This document shows positions 8,267-16,801 of a stretch of DNA of 64,000 bases, one piece after another (position 1 is the first letter of the stretch; each line of letters starts with the position of its first letter). The notes beneath the pieces were generated by a model. The model was not told the DNA's origin and did no database searches. It saw only the letters and a list, made by a program, of their open reading frames with translations. The position numbers and the translations under genes were made by a program. The stretch is from JASHPR01 sp963808705 (GTDB taxonomy: Bacteria > Actinomycetota > Actinomycetes > Streptosporangiales > Streptosporangiaceae), in contig CAWEHB010000016.1 of assembly GCA_963808705.1 (NCBI GenBank), positions 682,001-746,000 of the forward strand, in the 5' to 3' direction.

Positions 8267-8425
8267 GGCCAGCGAGGCCTTCCGGCTAGCCCGAAGGTCA
8301 GCCAGGAACTCTTCCAGTTCCGCGTCCGACTCCCAGATATCTGCGGCTAGCTCCCCGGGATCAGCCACCGGCCCGGCGTGCTGGGCGCGGGCGAGATCCT
8401 CGATGGTGACCGGCCGGTCCGCCAT
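8257..8425 (-). pseudogene. Orphan antitoxin-like small protein, stop codon lost
   Basis: From the ATG at 8423-8425 the frame reads MADRPVTIEDLARAQHAGPV then DPGELAADIWESDAELEEFL and ADLRASRKASLAS. It resembles short acidic antitoxin-like actinobacterial proteins of about 55-65 residues that end just after such an R-A-S-R motif. Here there is no stop; the frame runs on into the antisense of the truncated cyclase gene. No toxin gene follows. The junction near 8257-8266 therefore truncates two convergent genes at once. Confidence 0.5.
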
Positions 8426-8828
8426 CGGCTCAGATTCCTGGTGCGCGTGGCTCACGTCACCATGGTACGCGGCACCAGGCGCCCAGCCCTTGATGTCGCC
8501 GGGCGTAGCCACAGTGATGTTCACCCGATTCCAAGACACCGCTTGGCCGGCGCAGCGCCGGTCTCTGCGAACTTCGGGTGCACGACGAGCACTGCGATCC
8601 CGCGTCCTCGCGCGCATACGCGTGGTCGCCCAGCGAACCCAGCGGCTGCAGCCCGGTGCTCGTTGGCGAAGTAGCAGTAGTCGGGCGCGTGGGCGCTCGG
8701 GCCCTGGTAGTTGGTCGGGCTGCTCACGACCAGCCAGCAGGCCCGGTGCCCCCACGGTTCTGTCGAAGCCGGTCGGCTGTCTTCCTTGGAACCACCCGGG
8801 GGGTAGGCTGCGGCGGCCGCCGGGCTGG
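8426..8828. other. Gap without a recognisable gene
   Basis: I find no convincing gene between the antitoxin-like remnant and the aldo/keto reductase. A minus-strand frame around 8521-8760 (for example APDYCYFANEH) keeps an open, protein-like composition but matches no family I recognise and has no clear start. Confidence 0.3.
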
Positions 8829-9635
8829 TTAGTGGGTTGTGGCCAGGCGCAGCACGTAGGCCCGCTCGTCCGGCCCGAACCACGGCGGCGATCCTCCGGC
8901 GGCGTTCTCTGCGAGCCGGCCGGGCTGGGCGGTGGCGGTCAGGGAGACGTGCACCCGCGGGTCGCTCAGGCCCCACTTGATCAGGGCCTGGCTCCAGGTG
9001 GTGATGCCAAACGGACGCAGCGGTGCGAGCTGGGCCGGGCTGGGCGGCAGGCGCATGAGCTGCCCCTCGCCGAGCGGGCGCATGAGCAGGACGCCAAGGC
9101 CGAGGTCGTCGGCCAGCGGCAAAATGGTGCGCTCGACCTCGCGGTGGGCCGGATTGTAGGGCACCTGGATGGTGTCGATGCGGCCGGTGTTCATGACCTC
9201 GGCGAGCTCACCGAACGCGGCCGGGGAGTAGTGGGTGGCTCCGATCAGGCTGACCAGCCCCCGGTCCCGGGCGGCCTCGAGCATCGGCAGGTGCGTCTGC
9301 CAGGCCACCAGGTTGTGGATCTGCATCAGGTCGACCCGGCCGCCGTACCAGTCCACCGCGCGGGACAGCTGCGCCGCGCCCTCCTCCGCCGACGGAGTCC
9401 AGACCTTGTCCGCCACGAAGACCTGGTCGCGCTGGCCGTCCAGCGCGTCGGACAGCAGCCGCTCGGCGGCCCCGTACATGGGTGAGGTGTCGATGACCCG
9501 GATGCCATCCGCGATGGCGGCCTCGATGAGCTCGTGCTGCTGGCCGGCAGCGGCGGCGGCCTCCAGCCGCCGCCAGGTGCCCAGTCCAACCACCGGCACG
9601 CTGCCCCGGCCCCGGCCCAGGCTCCGGTTCTCCAA
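8829..9635 (-). CDS. Aldo/keto reductase
   Basis: An NAD(P)H-dependent oxidoreductase of the AKR TIM-barrel superfamily, 268 residues, cytoplasmic. The catalytic tetrad is visible: Asp and Tyr in VIDTSPMYGAAE, Lys in VADKVW and His in LMQIHNLV. The TTG at 9633-9635 is chosen as start because it gives the usual N-terminus (ENRSLGRGRGSVPVVGLGT) with GGGAGG 8 nt upstream. The longer open frame would read through a tRNA-derived segment and is rejected. The substrate is unknown. It sits at the left edge of the island. Confidence 0.82.
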   Translation of the reverse strand: MENRSLGRGRGSVPVVGLGTWRRLEAAAAAGQQHELIEAAIADGIRVIDTSPMYGAAERLLSDALDGQRDQVFVADKVWTPSAEEGAAQLSRAVDWYGGRVDLMQIHNLVAWQTHLPMLEAARDRGLVSLIGATHYSPAAFGELAEVMNTGRIDTIQVPYNPAHREVERTILPLADDLGLGVLLMRPLGEGQLMRLPPSPAQLAPLRPFGITTWSQALIKWGLSDPRVHVSLTATAQPGRLAENAAGGSPPWFGPDERAYVLRLATTH

Positions 9636-9743
9636 TCCCGCCACCTCCCGGCTCCGTTTGGGTCCCTTAGTTGCATGATGCCCACCTAGGATCTGGGACC
9701 AAAGAGGAGAGCGGGAGCCAAAAGCGGGAGCCAAAAGCGGGAG

Positions 9744-9846
9744 CCATTCTCCGCAGGCTTGGAGGCATCCCCAAGCATCCTGAGGCAGTGTTCGTCCAGG
9801 TGAAGTGCTCCCCCGGGCATTCAGGGGCACGCCCAGGCAGCCAGCC
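9744..9846 (+). repeat. Dispersed ~100-bp repeat, copy 1
   Basis: This segment begins with CCATTCTCCGCAG and contains GGCATTCAGGGGCACGCC. A copy of about 80% identity lies in the same orientation at 21262-21360. This copy is immediately upstream of a tRNA 3' end fragment, so the repeat may be part of an old attachment region. Confidence 0.7.
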
Positions 9847-9854
9847 GACCTCCC

Positions 9855-9898
9855 TGACACGGAAGAGGCCACAAGTTCAAATCTTGTACCGCTCACCA
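9855..9898 (+). other. tRNA 3'-end fragment (probable attachment-site core), copy 1
   Basis: The segment has the features of the 3' half of a tRNA: a T-arm with 5-bp stem (ACAAG, loop TTCAAAT, CTTGT at 9871-9887), a 7-nt acceptor strand ACCGCTC, a discriminator A and an encoded CCA at 9896-9898. The 5' half is absent, so this is not a functional tRNA gene. A 21-bp core is repeated in the same orientation at 23054-23074 with one mismatch. Tyrosine recombinases commonly integrate at such tRNA 3' ends. Confidence 0.65.
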
Positions 9899-10109
9899 TG
9901 TCACAGCCATAATTAGCAAAAATTAGCGAGATCGATGTGGCCCAGGGGGAGCCATTCGGTTCGCTCCGCTCCGTTCCGGCCATGCTGCGCGCTGTGGGCA
10001 GAGCGAGGACTCCATCTACATCTACTACGACCACATGGCGCCCAGGCACCTTGGGCACTGTCGAAGTCGGTAAGAACGCCGAGGTCTGCGCGTCACGATG
10101 CGCACTCCC

Positions 10110-10690
10110 TCATGGTCCGCTTTGCCGGACGCGGGCTGGCGGTCCGAACCCGGCGAGCGCGCTAGCCAGGACTTCGGGGGCGAGCTGTGGGGTGACGCGG
10201 TCCCCAAGCCAGGCGATGTGCTGATCCGGCCGCACGAGAACAATCGCGGCGTCGAGAAACTCCTGCACAGGCACTCCGATATCGGGTACCGAGGTAAGCG
10301 GAACGCCGCACGTCTTGGCGAGGGTGCGTAGGGGCTCGCCCCGCGACGGGTCACCGATCAGCGTGAAGCCGGGGCCGATTAGGTCGTATAGCGACAGGCC
10401 GGGCCGGACCCGGCGGTGCGGCAGCCGGTTGCCGGGCAATGCTCGCGGGGTGAAGTCGGTGCCGTCGCTCGTCTGCGATCCAGCGCCCGGGCCGTAGCCG
10501 TAACCGAGCACCAGGCCGAGGCAGTAGAACTCCAGCTTCTTCGCTGACCTGACACGGTCTGCGAGGGCCCGTGCGGCCGTGTCGTCGTCCTGTGCGGCTG
10601 CGAGTGCGAGGTCGGTGGGCAGCGCGGCGGTGTTCGCCAGATCACCGCGCCGAGCTGACAGCACCGCCCGAATGAGCGCCAGGAAAGGAA
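10110..10690 (-). pseudogene. C-terminal fragment of an FAD-dependent aromatic monooxygenase
   Basis: The frame contains AKKLEFYCLGLVLGYGYGPG, then TPRALPGNRLPHRRVRPGLS and DAAIVLVRPDQHIAW. This is the C-terminal substrate-binding and thioredoxin-like part of PheA/TfdB/MhpA-type flavin hydroxylases. The entire N-terminal FAD-binding domain is missing, because the fragment is cut off at about 10690 where the SnoaL-like gene begins on the other strand. Confidence 0.6.
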
Positions 10691-10700
10691 AGGACAGCCC

Positions 10701-11189
10701 ATGACCGCGCAGACCGGCACCGACCACCGTGAGGACATCATTGCCCGCAACCTCGCCGCGGTGGAGGAGCATTTCCACAACGAGACGCCCGAGACCATCG
10801 ACAAGGCCATCGCCGTATACACCGACGACATCGTGTGGGAGGTGCCCGCCCGGGGACTGGTGCTGCGCGACATCGATGACGTCAAGCAGGAGTACCTGAA
10901 GATCTTCGGCTCGATGAACATTCACAAGATCGTCAACCTGCACCGGTTCGCGACCGAGGAATGGGTGTTCGACGACAGCATCTTCGAATGGACCATCATC
11001 GGCGACGGGTTCCGAAACTGCCCGTTCCCGCCCGGGACCACCGTGAGCGTCCGCCTGCTGCACGCGTTCCAGTGCCGGGACGGCAAGATCTGCCGGGAAC
11101 ACGGCTACGAGATCTGGCGCGACATCAACGACCACGTCCGCGTCCAGGACGATATCCCCGAGACGGCCACCGTCCAGGTGTTCGACTGA
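10701..11189 (+). CDS. SnoaL-like/NTF2-fold polyketide-cyclase-type protein
   Basis: A 162-residue protein of the NTF2-like superfamily. The first helices (DIIARNLAAVEEHFHNETPE), then IDKAIAVYTDDIVWEVPARG and DDVKQEYLKIFGSM, give the typical cone-shaped fold used by SnoaL-type cyclases, ketosteroid isomerases and many proteins of unknown role. AGGAAAGGA lies 8-12 nt upstream of the ATG. The neighbours are all gene stumps, so its original pathway cannot be deduced. Confidence 0.75.
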   Translation: MTAQTGTDHREDIIARNLAAVEEHFHNETPETIDKAIAVYTDDIVWEVPARGLVLRDIDDVKQEYLKIFGSMNIHKIVNLHRFATEEWVFDDSIFEWTIIGDGFRNCPFPPGTTVSVRLLHAFQCRDGKICREHGYEIWRDINDHVRVQDDIPETATVQVFD

Positions 11190-11219
11190 CTAACCCGTGG
11201 CTTCACGCGGAGGGAATCG

Positions 11220-11390
11220 GTGACTGTTCTCGTCGTGGGCGCGACCGGCACCGTCGGCCCCCATGTCGTCCGGGCCCTGGCTGCGCGCCGGGAGCCGGCC
11301 CGGGTCCTGGCCCGCGACGCCAGGCACGGTCGAAGAGCACCTCGCCGCCATCTCGGAGCTGACCACCGCGCCGCAGGCTCAGCCGCATTA
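11220..11390 (+). pseudogene. NmrA-like NAD(P)-binding protein, N-terminal stump
   Basis: The GTG at 11220 is preceded by GGAGGGA and starts a Rossmann fold (TVLVVGATGTVGPHVVRALA). After about 35 residues (ARVLARDA) the similarity ends. A neighbouring frame then reads TPGTVEEHLAAISELTTAPQ to a stop, apparently the end of the same or another gene. An internal deletion with frameshift is the simplest explanation. Confidence 0.55.
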
Positions 11391-11415
11391 GACGGGAGGG
11401 AGGGGACACCTGCCG

Positions 11416-11637
11416 ATGGCGATGCTCGAAGCTGCCGACCACCCTGGCATCTTCACCAGCCACGCCTGCCCCGAGCAGACGGCGGACCTGGCCCGGGCCG
11501 AGGACCTGGTGACCAAGGCCGACCAGCCGTTCCAGGTCATCTCGCTGCCCGAGATGGCCCACTCGATGCACGGCCAGGACCCCCAGCTGTTTACCAGCCT
11601 GCTGGCGGGCTGCGCGCGCCGGCTGGACACGCCGTGA
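11416..11637 (+). pseudogene. C-terminal fragment of an alpha/beta hydrolase
   Basis: The frame reads HPGIFTSHACPEQTADLARA then QPFQVISLPEMAHSMHGQDP and ends LLAGCARRLDTP. It has the shape of the last strand-helix pair of an alpha/beta hydrolase, with the candidate catalytic His in MAHSMH. No nucleophile region is present upstream. Its TGA overlaps the next start as GTGA, so it was once the upstream gene of an operon. Confidence 0.5.
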
Positions 11638-12104
11638 CCGGCGGCGGCAGCGCGGCCGACTGCCTGCTGTGCGACATGGAACAAGCAGCGCCGACGCGGT
11701 CGTCTTCCGCGACGAGCTGTGGGCCGCCGAGGTCGCGCCCGGCTATGAAGTACCCGGATGGTTCTTCCTTAGGGTGCGCCTGGCACGCCGAACTGCTCAC
11801 CGGACTAGATGACGCCGAACTGACCGCGCTCGGCCACCGGGCCCGGGGCCTGGTCGCCGCGGTGACCGAGGCCACCGGCGCGCCCGCCACCTACCTGCTG
11901 CACTTCGGCGAGAACTACCGGCACTTCCACGCCCTCGTCGCTGCGCGTGACGCCGATATCCCCGCCGAACTGCGCGGCGGAAACATCCTCCGGCTGCTTC
12001 CCGATCACCTCGATCCAGCCGCCGCCCTCGCGCTTGCCCCGGCCGTGCGGGCGGCCTACGAGCGCGCCGTCCGCAGCGCCGCCCGTCAGAGCCGACCCCG
12101 GTGA
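11634..12104 (+). pseudogene. HIT-like nucleotide hydrolase, frameshifted
   Basis: The start (SAADCLLCDM) and end (TYLLHFGENYRHFHALVAAR, then GGNILRLLPDHLDPAAALAL) are in one frame and resemble HIT-type proteins, with an H-F-H motif. The middle 30 residues make sense only in another frame (VVFRDELWAAEVAPGYEVPG, about 11690-11785). One indel near 11690 and a compensating one near 11785 are required. It is flanked by GTGA overlaps on both sides, so it was the middle gene of a former hydrolase-HIT-P450 operon. Confidence 0.6.
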
Positions 12105-12301
12105 GCGTCCCGGCCGGACAGACGGTCAGCGGGCCGACCGCGGCATCGATCCCAGTCCTGGCGCAGATCCGCCCCGCCAGGACCGTGGTGTACCTGGCCC
12201 CACACGGTCTATTGGCCGTCGCCGGGTACCGCGAGGTGCACGCGGTGCTGCGTGATCATGAGCGATTCTCCTCAGCGCCGGCAGCGCCGTCGCGGGCGTA
12301 G
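12101..12301 (+). pseudogene. Cytochrome P450, N-terminal stump
   Basis: From the GTG at 12101 the frame reads PVLAQIRPARTVVYLAPHGL then AVAGYREVHAVLRDHERFSS, the substrate-access N-terminal region of a bacterial P450. It stops after 66 residues, well before the I helix and the haem-Cys loop. The following DNA belongs to a different broken gene. Confidence 0.6.
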
Positions 12302-12353
12302 AAGGGCTGGCTGTTGCGTGGATGATGGCAAGCTAAACGAAAGAGAGACCACA

Positions 12354-12933
12354 GTGAACGCGACCGAGCGGGCGATGAGGGCCCGTACTCATCGCCGCAG
12401 TCCCGCCCGTGCGGAGCTGATCGGGAGCATGATCCGGCCCCCCGACGTGATCGAGGCGTTCAAGGCCGTTTACCCGACGCGCGGCTCGCTCGGGGACTTC
12501 CCCAGGGCCAAGGCGGTGACGCAGACCGCCAGCGCCTCGGCGAGGTGACCGAGGCGGCGATTCGAGAGCTAGTCGAGCGGGAGATCGACGTGAGTATCGA
12601 TGTCGTCGTCAACGGGGAGTTCGGTCGCTGGACGTGGTGGATGGGGCTTTACGGAGCCCTGCGCGGGTTCGCGATGGACCGCGAGCCAATCGTGGCACGG
12701 AACGAGCGCGGCGAGACGCTGACGCTCTACGTCCCCCGGATCGACCGGCCGATCGAGCGCGCGGCCAATCCCGCCGCCGAGGAGGCTCGGCTGCTGGCCG
12801 CGCTCACCGACCATCCGTTCAAGGTCACCCTTCCGGCAGCCTCGCGGGAGCTGACCTTCTGGGGCCGCCCCGTCTTGGGACGGGAGGTCTACGACGCCGG
12901 CCTGTTCGATGATCCCGATCAGGCACTGGCCGA
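12354..12933 (+). pseudogene. MetE-like (cobalamin-independent methionine synthase family) remnant, frameshifted
   Basis: The first part (RAELIGSMIRPPDVIEAFKA then VYPTRGSLGDF) and the second part (TEAAIRELVEREIDVSIDVV then VNGEFGRWTWWMGLYGALRG) match consecutive segments of the short MetE/UROD-fold proteins found in actinobacteria. They are in different frames, with a one-base slip at the GTGA near 12545. The protein ends near 12930, where flavodoxin sequence takes over. The zinc-binding C-terminal half is absent. Confidence 0.6.
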
Positions 12934-13203
12934 GCTGCCGGGCCCGGGGTCCGCGAATGGCTCGCTGCCCTGCCCGCAGCGCCACTCGGACGACGGGCTG
13001 CGGCGTTTGATACCCGGCTGAGTTACCCGCTGGCCGGCAGTGCCGCGCAGCCGATCTCGCGCCGGCTGCGCCGCCGCGGCTACCAGATCGTGGCCAGGCC
13101 CGCGGGCTTCATTGTCCAGCACAGCAAAGGGCCGTTGAGGGGCGGGGAGCGCGAGCGGGCCCGGGCGTGGGGTGCCGGCCTGATGCGCCAGCCAGTGCAC
13201 TGA
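12934..13203 (+). pseudogene. Flavodoxin-family protein, C-terminal fragment without start
   Basis: The frame ending at the TGA 13201-13203 reads GVREWLAALPAAPLGRRAAA, FDTRLSYPLAGSAAQPISRR then AGFIVQHSKGPLRGGERERA. It parallels the C-terminal half of the intact flavodoxin at 20495-21040 (LREWFNGIG, AAAFDTRINGV, SFLIGKQNTLLDGED). There is no start codon, because the fragment is fused directly to the MetE-like remnant. Confidence 0.6.
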
Positions 13204-13525
13204 ACCGGCTGGGGGCCGGGCGTGCCTTACGAGGTCAGGTGCGCGCCGAAGAAGGCACGGTTGCAAGCCGTTCAGACGCGCGACGGCACCCCCGGGCTGG
13301 CCGGCCCATGTTGCCTGGTTTCAGAGCTCGGGGCTGGGATCGGCTGCAGCGCCGGCCGCTTGACCGGCCACATGAGCGGTACTGGCGGCGCTGGCACCCC
13401 GCGATGCGGGTGATGTCACTGGCCGGGCGCCGATCGGTGCAGCGTGGTCTTTCTCTTGCCGCCAGTTGCCGGCTGGGCTGCAATGGGAGGGGCGGCCCTG
13501 CCGCCGGTGCCTGGGGAGGTAGGCG
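13204..13525. other. Gap without a recognisable gene
   Basis: High-GC sequence between the flavodoxin fragment and the lipase. No family similarity was seen on either strand. The last 15 bases hold the ribosome-binding site of the lipase (GGAGGTAGG). Confidence 0.35.
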
Positions 13526-14743
13526 ATGACGCCAGCAGAACTTCGCGCGGTGAGCAGGCTGGGCGGCCAGGTGTTTGCCGGGCTGGTGGCCCGCATCGAG
13601 CAGGTGCATCAGGTCGTCGCCGGCCGGGCCTTTGCCCCGATCGGGCCGGCGGCCGCCCCGGCCCGGCTGATCCATGACTCGGTGGCGCGGGGCACCTACC
13701 TGGCGGTGCGGGGTGTTGGCGTGGCGGCGGGGGCGGTGGGCGGACAGGCTGGGTTGGTCCTTGGCGCCGGCGGCCAGCCCGCCGGAAGGCTGCCGACAGG
13801 CAACCTGGCGCTCGCGGCGCTGAACGCGGTGGCCGGAGATCGGCTCGGCTCTGACCTGGCCCCGCTGGCCATTCCGATGGCGGTGCGGGTAGATGGGTGC
13901 GATGTTGAGCTGACTGCTGGCGAGGTTGCGGACGCGTTCCCGTCCGCGGCGCCCAAGATGGCGGTCTTCGTTCACGGGCTGGCCGAGACGGAGAACTCCT
14001 GGCGCCGGCGGGCAGGCCAGTCCGCTCCTTATGGCGGCCGCCTGCGGGCAGAATTCGGCTACACCCCGGTCTACGTGCGGTACAACACCGGCCGGCATGT
14101 CTCTGACAGCGGCCACGACCTGGCCGATCTGCTGGACAGGCTGGTGGCGGCCTGGCCGCAGCAGGTGGATGAGATCTTGCTGGTGGGTCACTCGATGGGC
14201 GGCCTGGTCATCCGCAGCGCCTGCTACTACGGCCGGGAAGCCTGCTCCGCCTGGGCCGGGCGCATCCGCCACGTCTTCTACCTCGGATCGCCGCACCTGG
14301 GCGCCCCGCTGGCCCGCGCTGCCGGGCTCGCGGGCTGGGCGCTGGGCCAGGTGCCCGAAACCCGGCCGTTCGCGGCCCTGGCCGCCGGGCCGGCCTCGGT
14401 CAAGGACCTGCGCCACGGGTACGTGCTGGACGACGACTGGGCCGGCTGTGACCAGGACTGCTGCCTGGCCGATCACCGGCGCGACGCGCCGCTGCTGGCG
14501 ACCGCGAACCACTACGCGATCAGCGCCACCGTGACCGCCGACCCTGGCAGCCCGCTCGGCGCCGTCGCCGGCGATCTGCTCGTCCAGCCGGCCAGCGCGC
14601 ACGGGCGCCGCGGCCCGCGCCAGCACATCCCCTTCCCCGCCGGGCTCGGCCGCGGGCTAGGCGGAATGCACCACTTCGACCTGCTCAACCACCCCGACGT
14701 CTGGCAAGCCATCCGCGGCCTCCTGCACCCCGCCGAACGCTAG
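13526..14743 (+). CDS. Alpha/beta-hydrolase, lipase-like
   Basis: A 405-residue hydrolase. The nucleophile elbow GHSMGG (in ILLVGHSMGGLVIRSACYYG, about residues 216-235) carries the catalytic Ser. The oxyanion region is MAVFVHGLAETENSWRR. A candidate catalytic Asp lies in DPGSPLGAVAGDLLVQPAS and His in GMHHFDLLNHPDVW. Residues 1-140 form an Ala-rich extension without a signal peptide, as in large actinobacterial PGAP1/triacylglycerol-lipase-like proteins. GGAGGTAGGCG precedes the ATG. It is followed by a strong hairpin. The natural ester substrate is unknown. Confidence 0.82.
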   Translation: MTPAELRAVSRLGGQVFAGLVARIEQVHQVVAGRAFAPIGPAAAPARLIHDSVARGTYLAVRGVGVAAGAVGGQAGLVLGAGGQPAGRLPTGNLALAALNAVAGDRLGSDLAPLAIPMAVRVDGCDVELTAGEVADAFPSAAPKMAVFVHGLAETENSWRRRAGQSAPYGGRLRAEFGYTPVYVRYNTGRHVSDSGHDLADLLDRLVAAWPQQVDEILLVGHSMGGLVIRSACYYGREACSAWAGRIRHVFYLGSPHLGAPLARAAGLAGWALGQVPETRPFAALAAGPASVKDLRHGYVLDDDWAGCDQDCCLADHRRDAPLLATANHYAISATVTADPGSPLGAVAGDLLVQPASAHGRRGPRQHIPFPAGLGRGLGGMHHFDLLNHPDVWQAIRGLLHPAER

Positions 14744-14757
14744 CCACACGCGGCTGC

Positions 14758-14784
14758 GGGCCGGGCCACCTTGCGGCCCGGCCC
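14758..14784 (+). terminator. Hairpin downstream of the lipase gene
   Basis: A perfect 10-bp inverted repeat (GGGCCGGGCC, 7-nt loop, GGCCCGGCCC) lies 14 bp after the stop codon. There is no T-tract, which is usual for actinobacterial terminators of this kind. Confidence 0.6.
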
Positions 14785-15401
14785 ATCCGTCCACGACGCT
14801 CGCGAGCTGCGAAGCGGGGTATGCGCCAGCACCCTGTGGCCTGCACCCGGCCACCCGCGCCCAGCCCAGCACCACCAGATCCGGCACCGGACGCCAGGGC
14901 CGCGTGCCCGGTTGAAAGGCGCTTGCCGCTCGGCCGCGTATAACAGACTTCCTAGCCGCCATGGACCGGCCATCCAGAATTTGCCGTTCTGTGTCGCTCA
15001 GCCGCGGTGAACTCGCCATCGACAGTCGGCGCATACTCGGCGTTGCCTCGTAGGTGCTCAACCGGCGTCACTGGGCGAAAGTGCTAGGCGAACCAGAGGT
15101 ACGCATTTACCGGTGCTCTGTACGAACCGTGGATGGCCGGCGTGCCCTGGCGGTGGTCGCCGCTCCTGCAGGACCGTGACCGGCCCGTGTCCCCGGGGAG
15201 CCGATGACCGCGATTCCTTGCAGCGGCTGTGTCCCGGACCGCGGGGTCGGCCCTGGGTAAGCCGCCTAGCGGCATGGGTGCACCGGAGGGCGTACGATCT
15301 TGTGGCCTGGCAGGACGCCGGGCGCGGATGTCCGGGCAGCGCGGATCTGCGGGTTCGCGGAGTCTGGCGGGACACGTCCGGCTCGAGGGAGGCGCTAGCC
15401 G
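14785..15401. other. Long intergenic stretch upstream of tryptophanase
   Basis: About 620 bp without a recognisable gene on either strand. It contains small patches of lower GC (around 14990-15010 and 15100-15130) that may hold promoter elements for the tryptophanase gene. No clear -35/-10 pair or attenuator-like leader peptide was found. Confidence 0.35.
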
Positions 15402-16784
15402 ATGACCGACCAGCCGTTCGGCACGGTCTTTGAGCCGTTCCGCATCCACTCGGTGGAGCCGATGCGGTTGACCACCCCGGCGGAGCGGGCGGCCGCCCTG
15501 GCCGCCGCGGGGTACAACCTGTTCGGGTTGCGGGCTGAGGCGGTGCTGATCGACCTGCTCACCGACTCGGGGACCGGGGCGATGTCGGCTGAGCAGTGGG
15601 CCGGCATGCAGCGGGGCAGCGAAGCCTACGCCGGGGCTCCCTCGTTCTACCGGTTCCGTGAGGCGGTGACCGGCCTGTTCCCGTTCCGGCACGTCTTGCC
15701 GACTCATCAGGGCCGGGCGGCCGAGAAGATCCTGTTCACCGTGGTCGGCGGGCCGGGCCGGGTGGTCCCGAACAACACCCACTTCGACACCACGCGGGCC
15801 AACATCGAGTTCACCGGGGCGCAGGCCCTCGACCTGCCCATCCCGGAGGGGCTCCGGCCGGGCCAGCGCCACCCGTTCAAGGGCAACATGGACGCCGGGG
15901 CGCTGGAGCGGCTGCTCGAAGAACGGGCCCATGCGGTCCCGCTGGTGATGCTGACCGTGACGAACAACTCCGGCGGCGGCCAGCCGGTCAGCCTGGCCAA
16001 CATCCGGGCGGTCCGCGGCGTCTGTGACCGCTTCGGCAAGCCGCTGTTCCTGGATGCCTGCCGGTTCGCGGAGAACGCCTGGTTCATCAAGACCCGGGAG
16101 ACCGGCTACGCCGACATCCCGGTCGCTGAGATCGTCCGGGAAATGGCCACCCTGGCGGACGGGATGACCATGTCGGCGAAGAAGGACCCGCTCGCCAACA
16201 TCGGCGGCTGGCTTGCCCTCAACGACGACAGCCTCGCCGAGCAGTGCCGCAACCTGGAAATCCTCACCGAGGGCTTCCCCACCTACGGCGGACTCGCCGG
16301 CCGTGACCTGGAGGCGATCGCCCAGGGACTGCGCGAATGCACCGACCACGACTACCTGCGCTACCGGGTGCGCTCCATCGCCTACCTCGGCGAGGCACTC
16401 GAGTCGGCGGGGATCCCGGTCGTTGTCCCCTTCGGCGGCCACGCGGTCTTCATCGACGCGCGCGCCCTGCTAGCCCACCTGGACCCGCTGCACTACCCGG
16501 GCCAGGCGCTGGCCTGCGCGCTCTACCAGGAAGGCGGAGTGCGGGCCTGCGAGATCGGAACCGTGATGTTCGGCCTGCGGCCGGACGGCACCGAGACCCC
16601 GGCCGCCATGGACCTGGTTCGCCTGGCCATTCCCCGCCGCACCTACACCCAAAGCCACATCGACTACGTGATCGAGGTTGCTACCCGGGTAGCCGGCCGG
16701 GCCGCCGGCCTCCCCGGGATGCGCATCGTGTCCCAGCCCAGGCACCTGCGGCACTTCACCGCACGGTTCGAGCCGCTTCACTGA
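15402..16784 (+). CDS. tnaA: Tryptophanase (tryptophan indole-lyase)
   Basis: A 460-residue PLP-dependent beta-eliminating lyase that splits L-tryptophan to indole, pyruvate and ammonia. The PLP Lys is in MSAKKDPLANIGG (about residue 260), preceded by the cofactor Asp-Arg pair FLDACRFAENA. The choice between tryptophanase and tyrosine phenol-lyase rests on the segment GVRACEIGTVMFG: tyrosine phenol-lyases have an Arg (ERG) here that binds the phenol, and tryptophanases have Ile (EIG). Other segments (NIGGWLALNDD, GLAGRDLEAIAQGL) resemble phenol-lyases, so substrate breadth is uncertain. It is convergent with the phosphoribulokinase operon. No tnaC leader or tryptophan permease is seen. Confidence 0.82.
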   Translation: MTDQPFGTVFEPFRIHSVEPMRLTTPAERAAALAAAGYNLFGLRAEAVLIDLLTDSGTGAMSAEQWAGMQRGSEAYAGAPSFYRFREAVTGLFPFRHVLPTHQGRAAEKILFTVVGGPGRVVPNNTHFDTTRANIEFTGAQALDLPIPEGLRPGQRHPFKGNMDAGALERLLEERAHAVPLVMLTVTNNSGGGQPVSLANIRAVRGVCDRFGKPLFLDACRFAENAWFIKTRETGYADIPVAEIVREMATLADGMTMSAKKDPLANIGGWLALNDDSLAEQCRNLEILTEGFPTYGGLAGRDLEAIAQGLRECTDHDYLRYRVRSIAYLGEALESAGIPVVVPFGGHAVFIDARALLAHLDPLHYPGQALACALYQEGGVRACEIGTVMFGLRPDGTETPAAMDLVRLAIPRRTYTQSHIDYVIEVATRVAGRAAGLPGMRIVSQPRHLRHFTARFEPLH

Positions 16785-16801
16785 CCATCGCCCGTGAGCG
16801 G

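Noticed and set aside
9855..9898. Functional tRNA gene
   Set aside because: Only the T-arm and 3' acceptor strand are present; no matching 5' acceptor strand, D-arm or anticodon arm lies upstream.
9640..10058. N-terminal extension of the aldo/keto reductase through SGTRFELVASSVSG
   Set aside because: This peptide is the antisense translation of the tRNA 3' end fragment, a well-known spurious ORF type. The TTG at 9635 with GGGAGG gives the normal reductase N-terminus.
15402..16784. Annotation as tyrosine phenol-lyase
   Set aside because: The Arg that binds the phenolic hydroxyl in that enzyme is replaced by Ile (CEIGTV), the tryptophanase residue.
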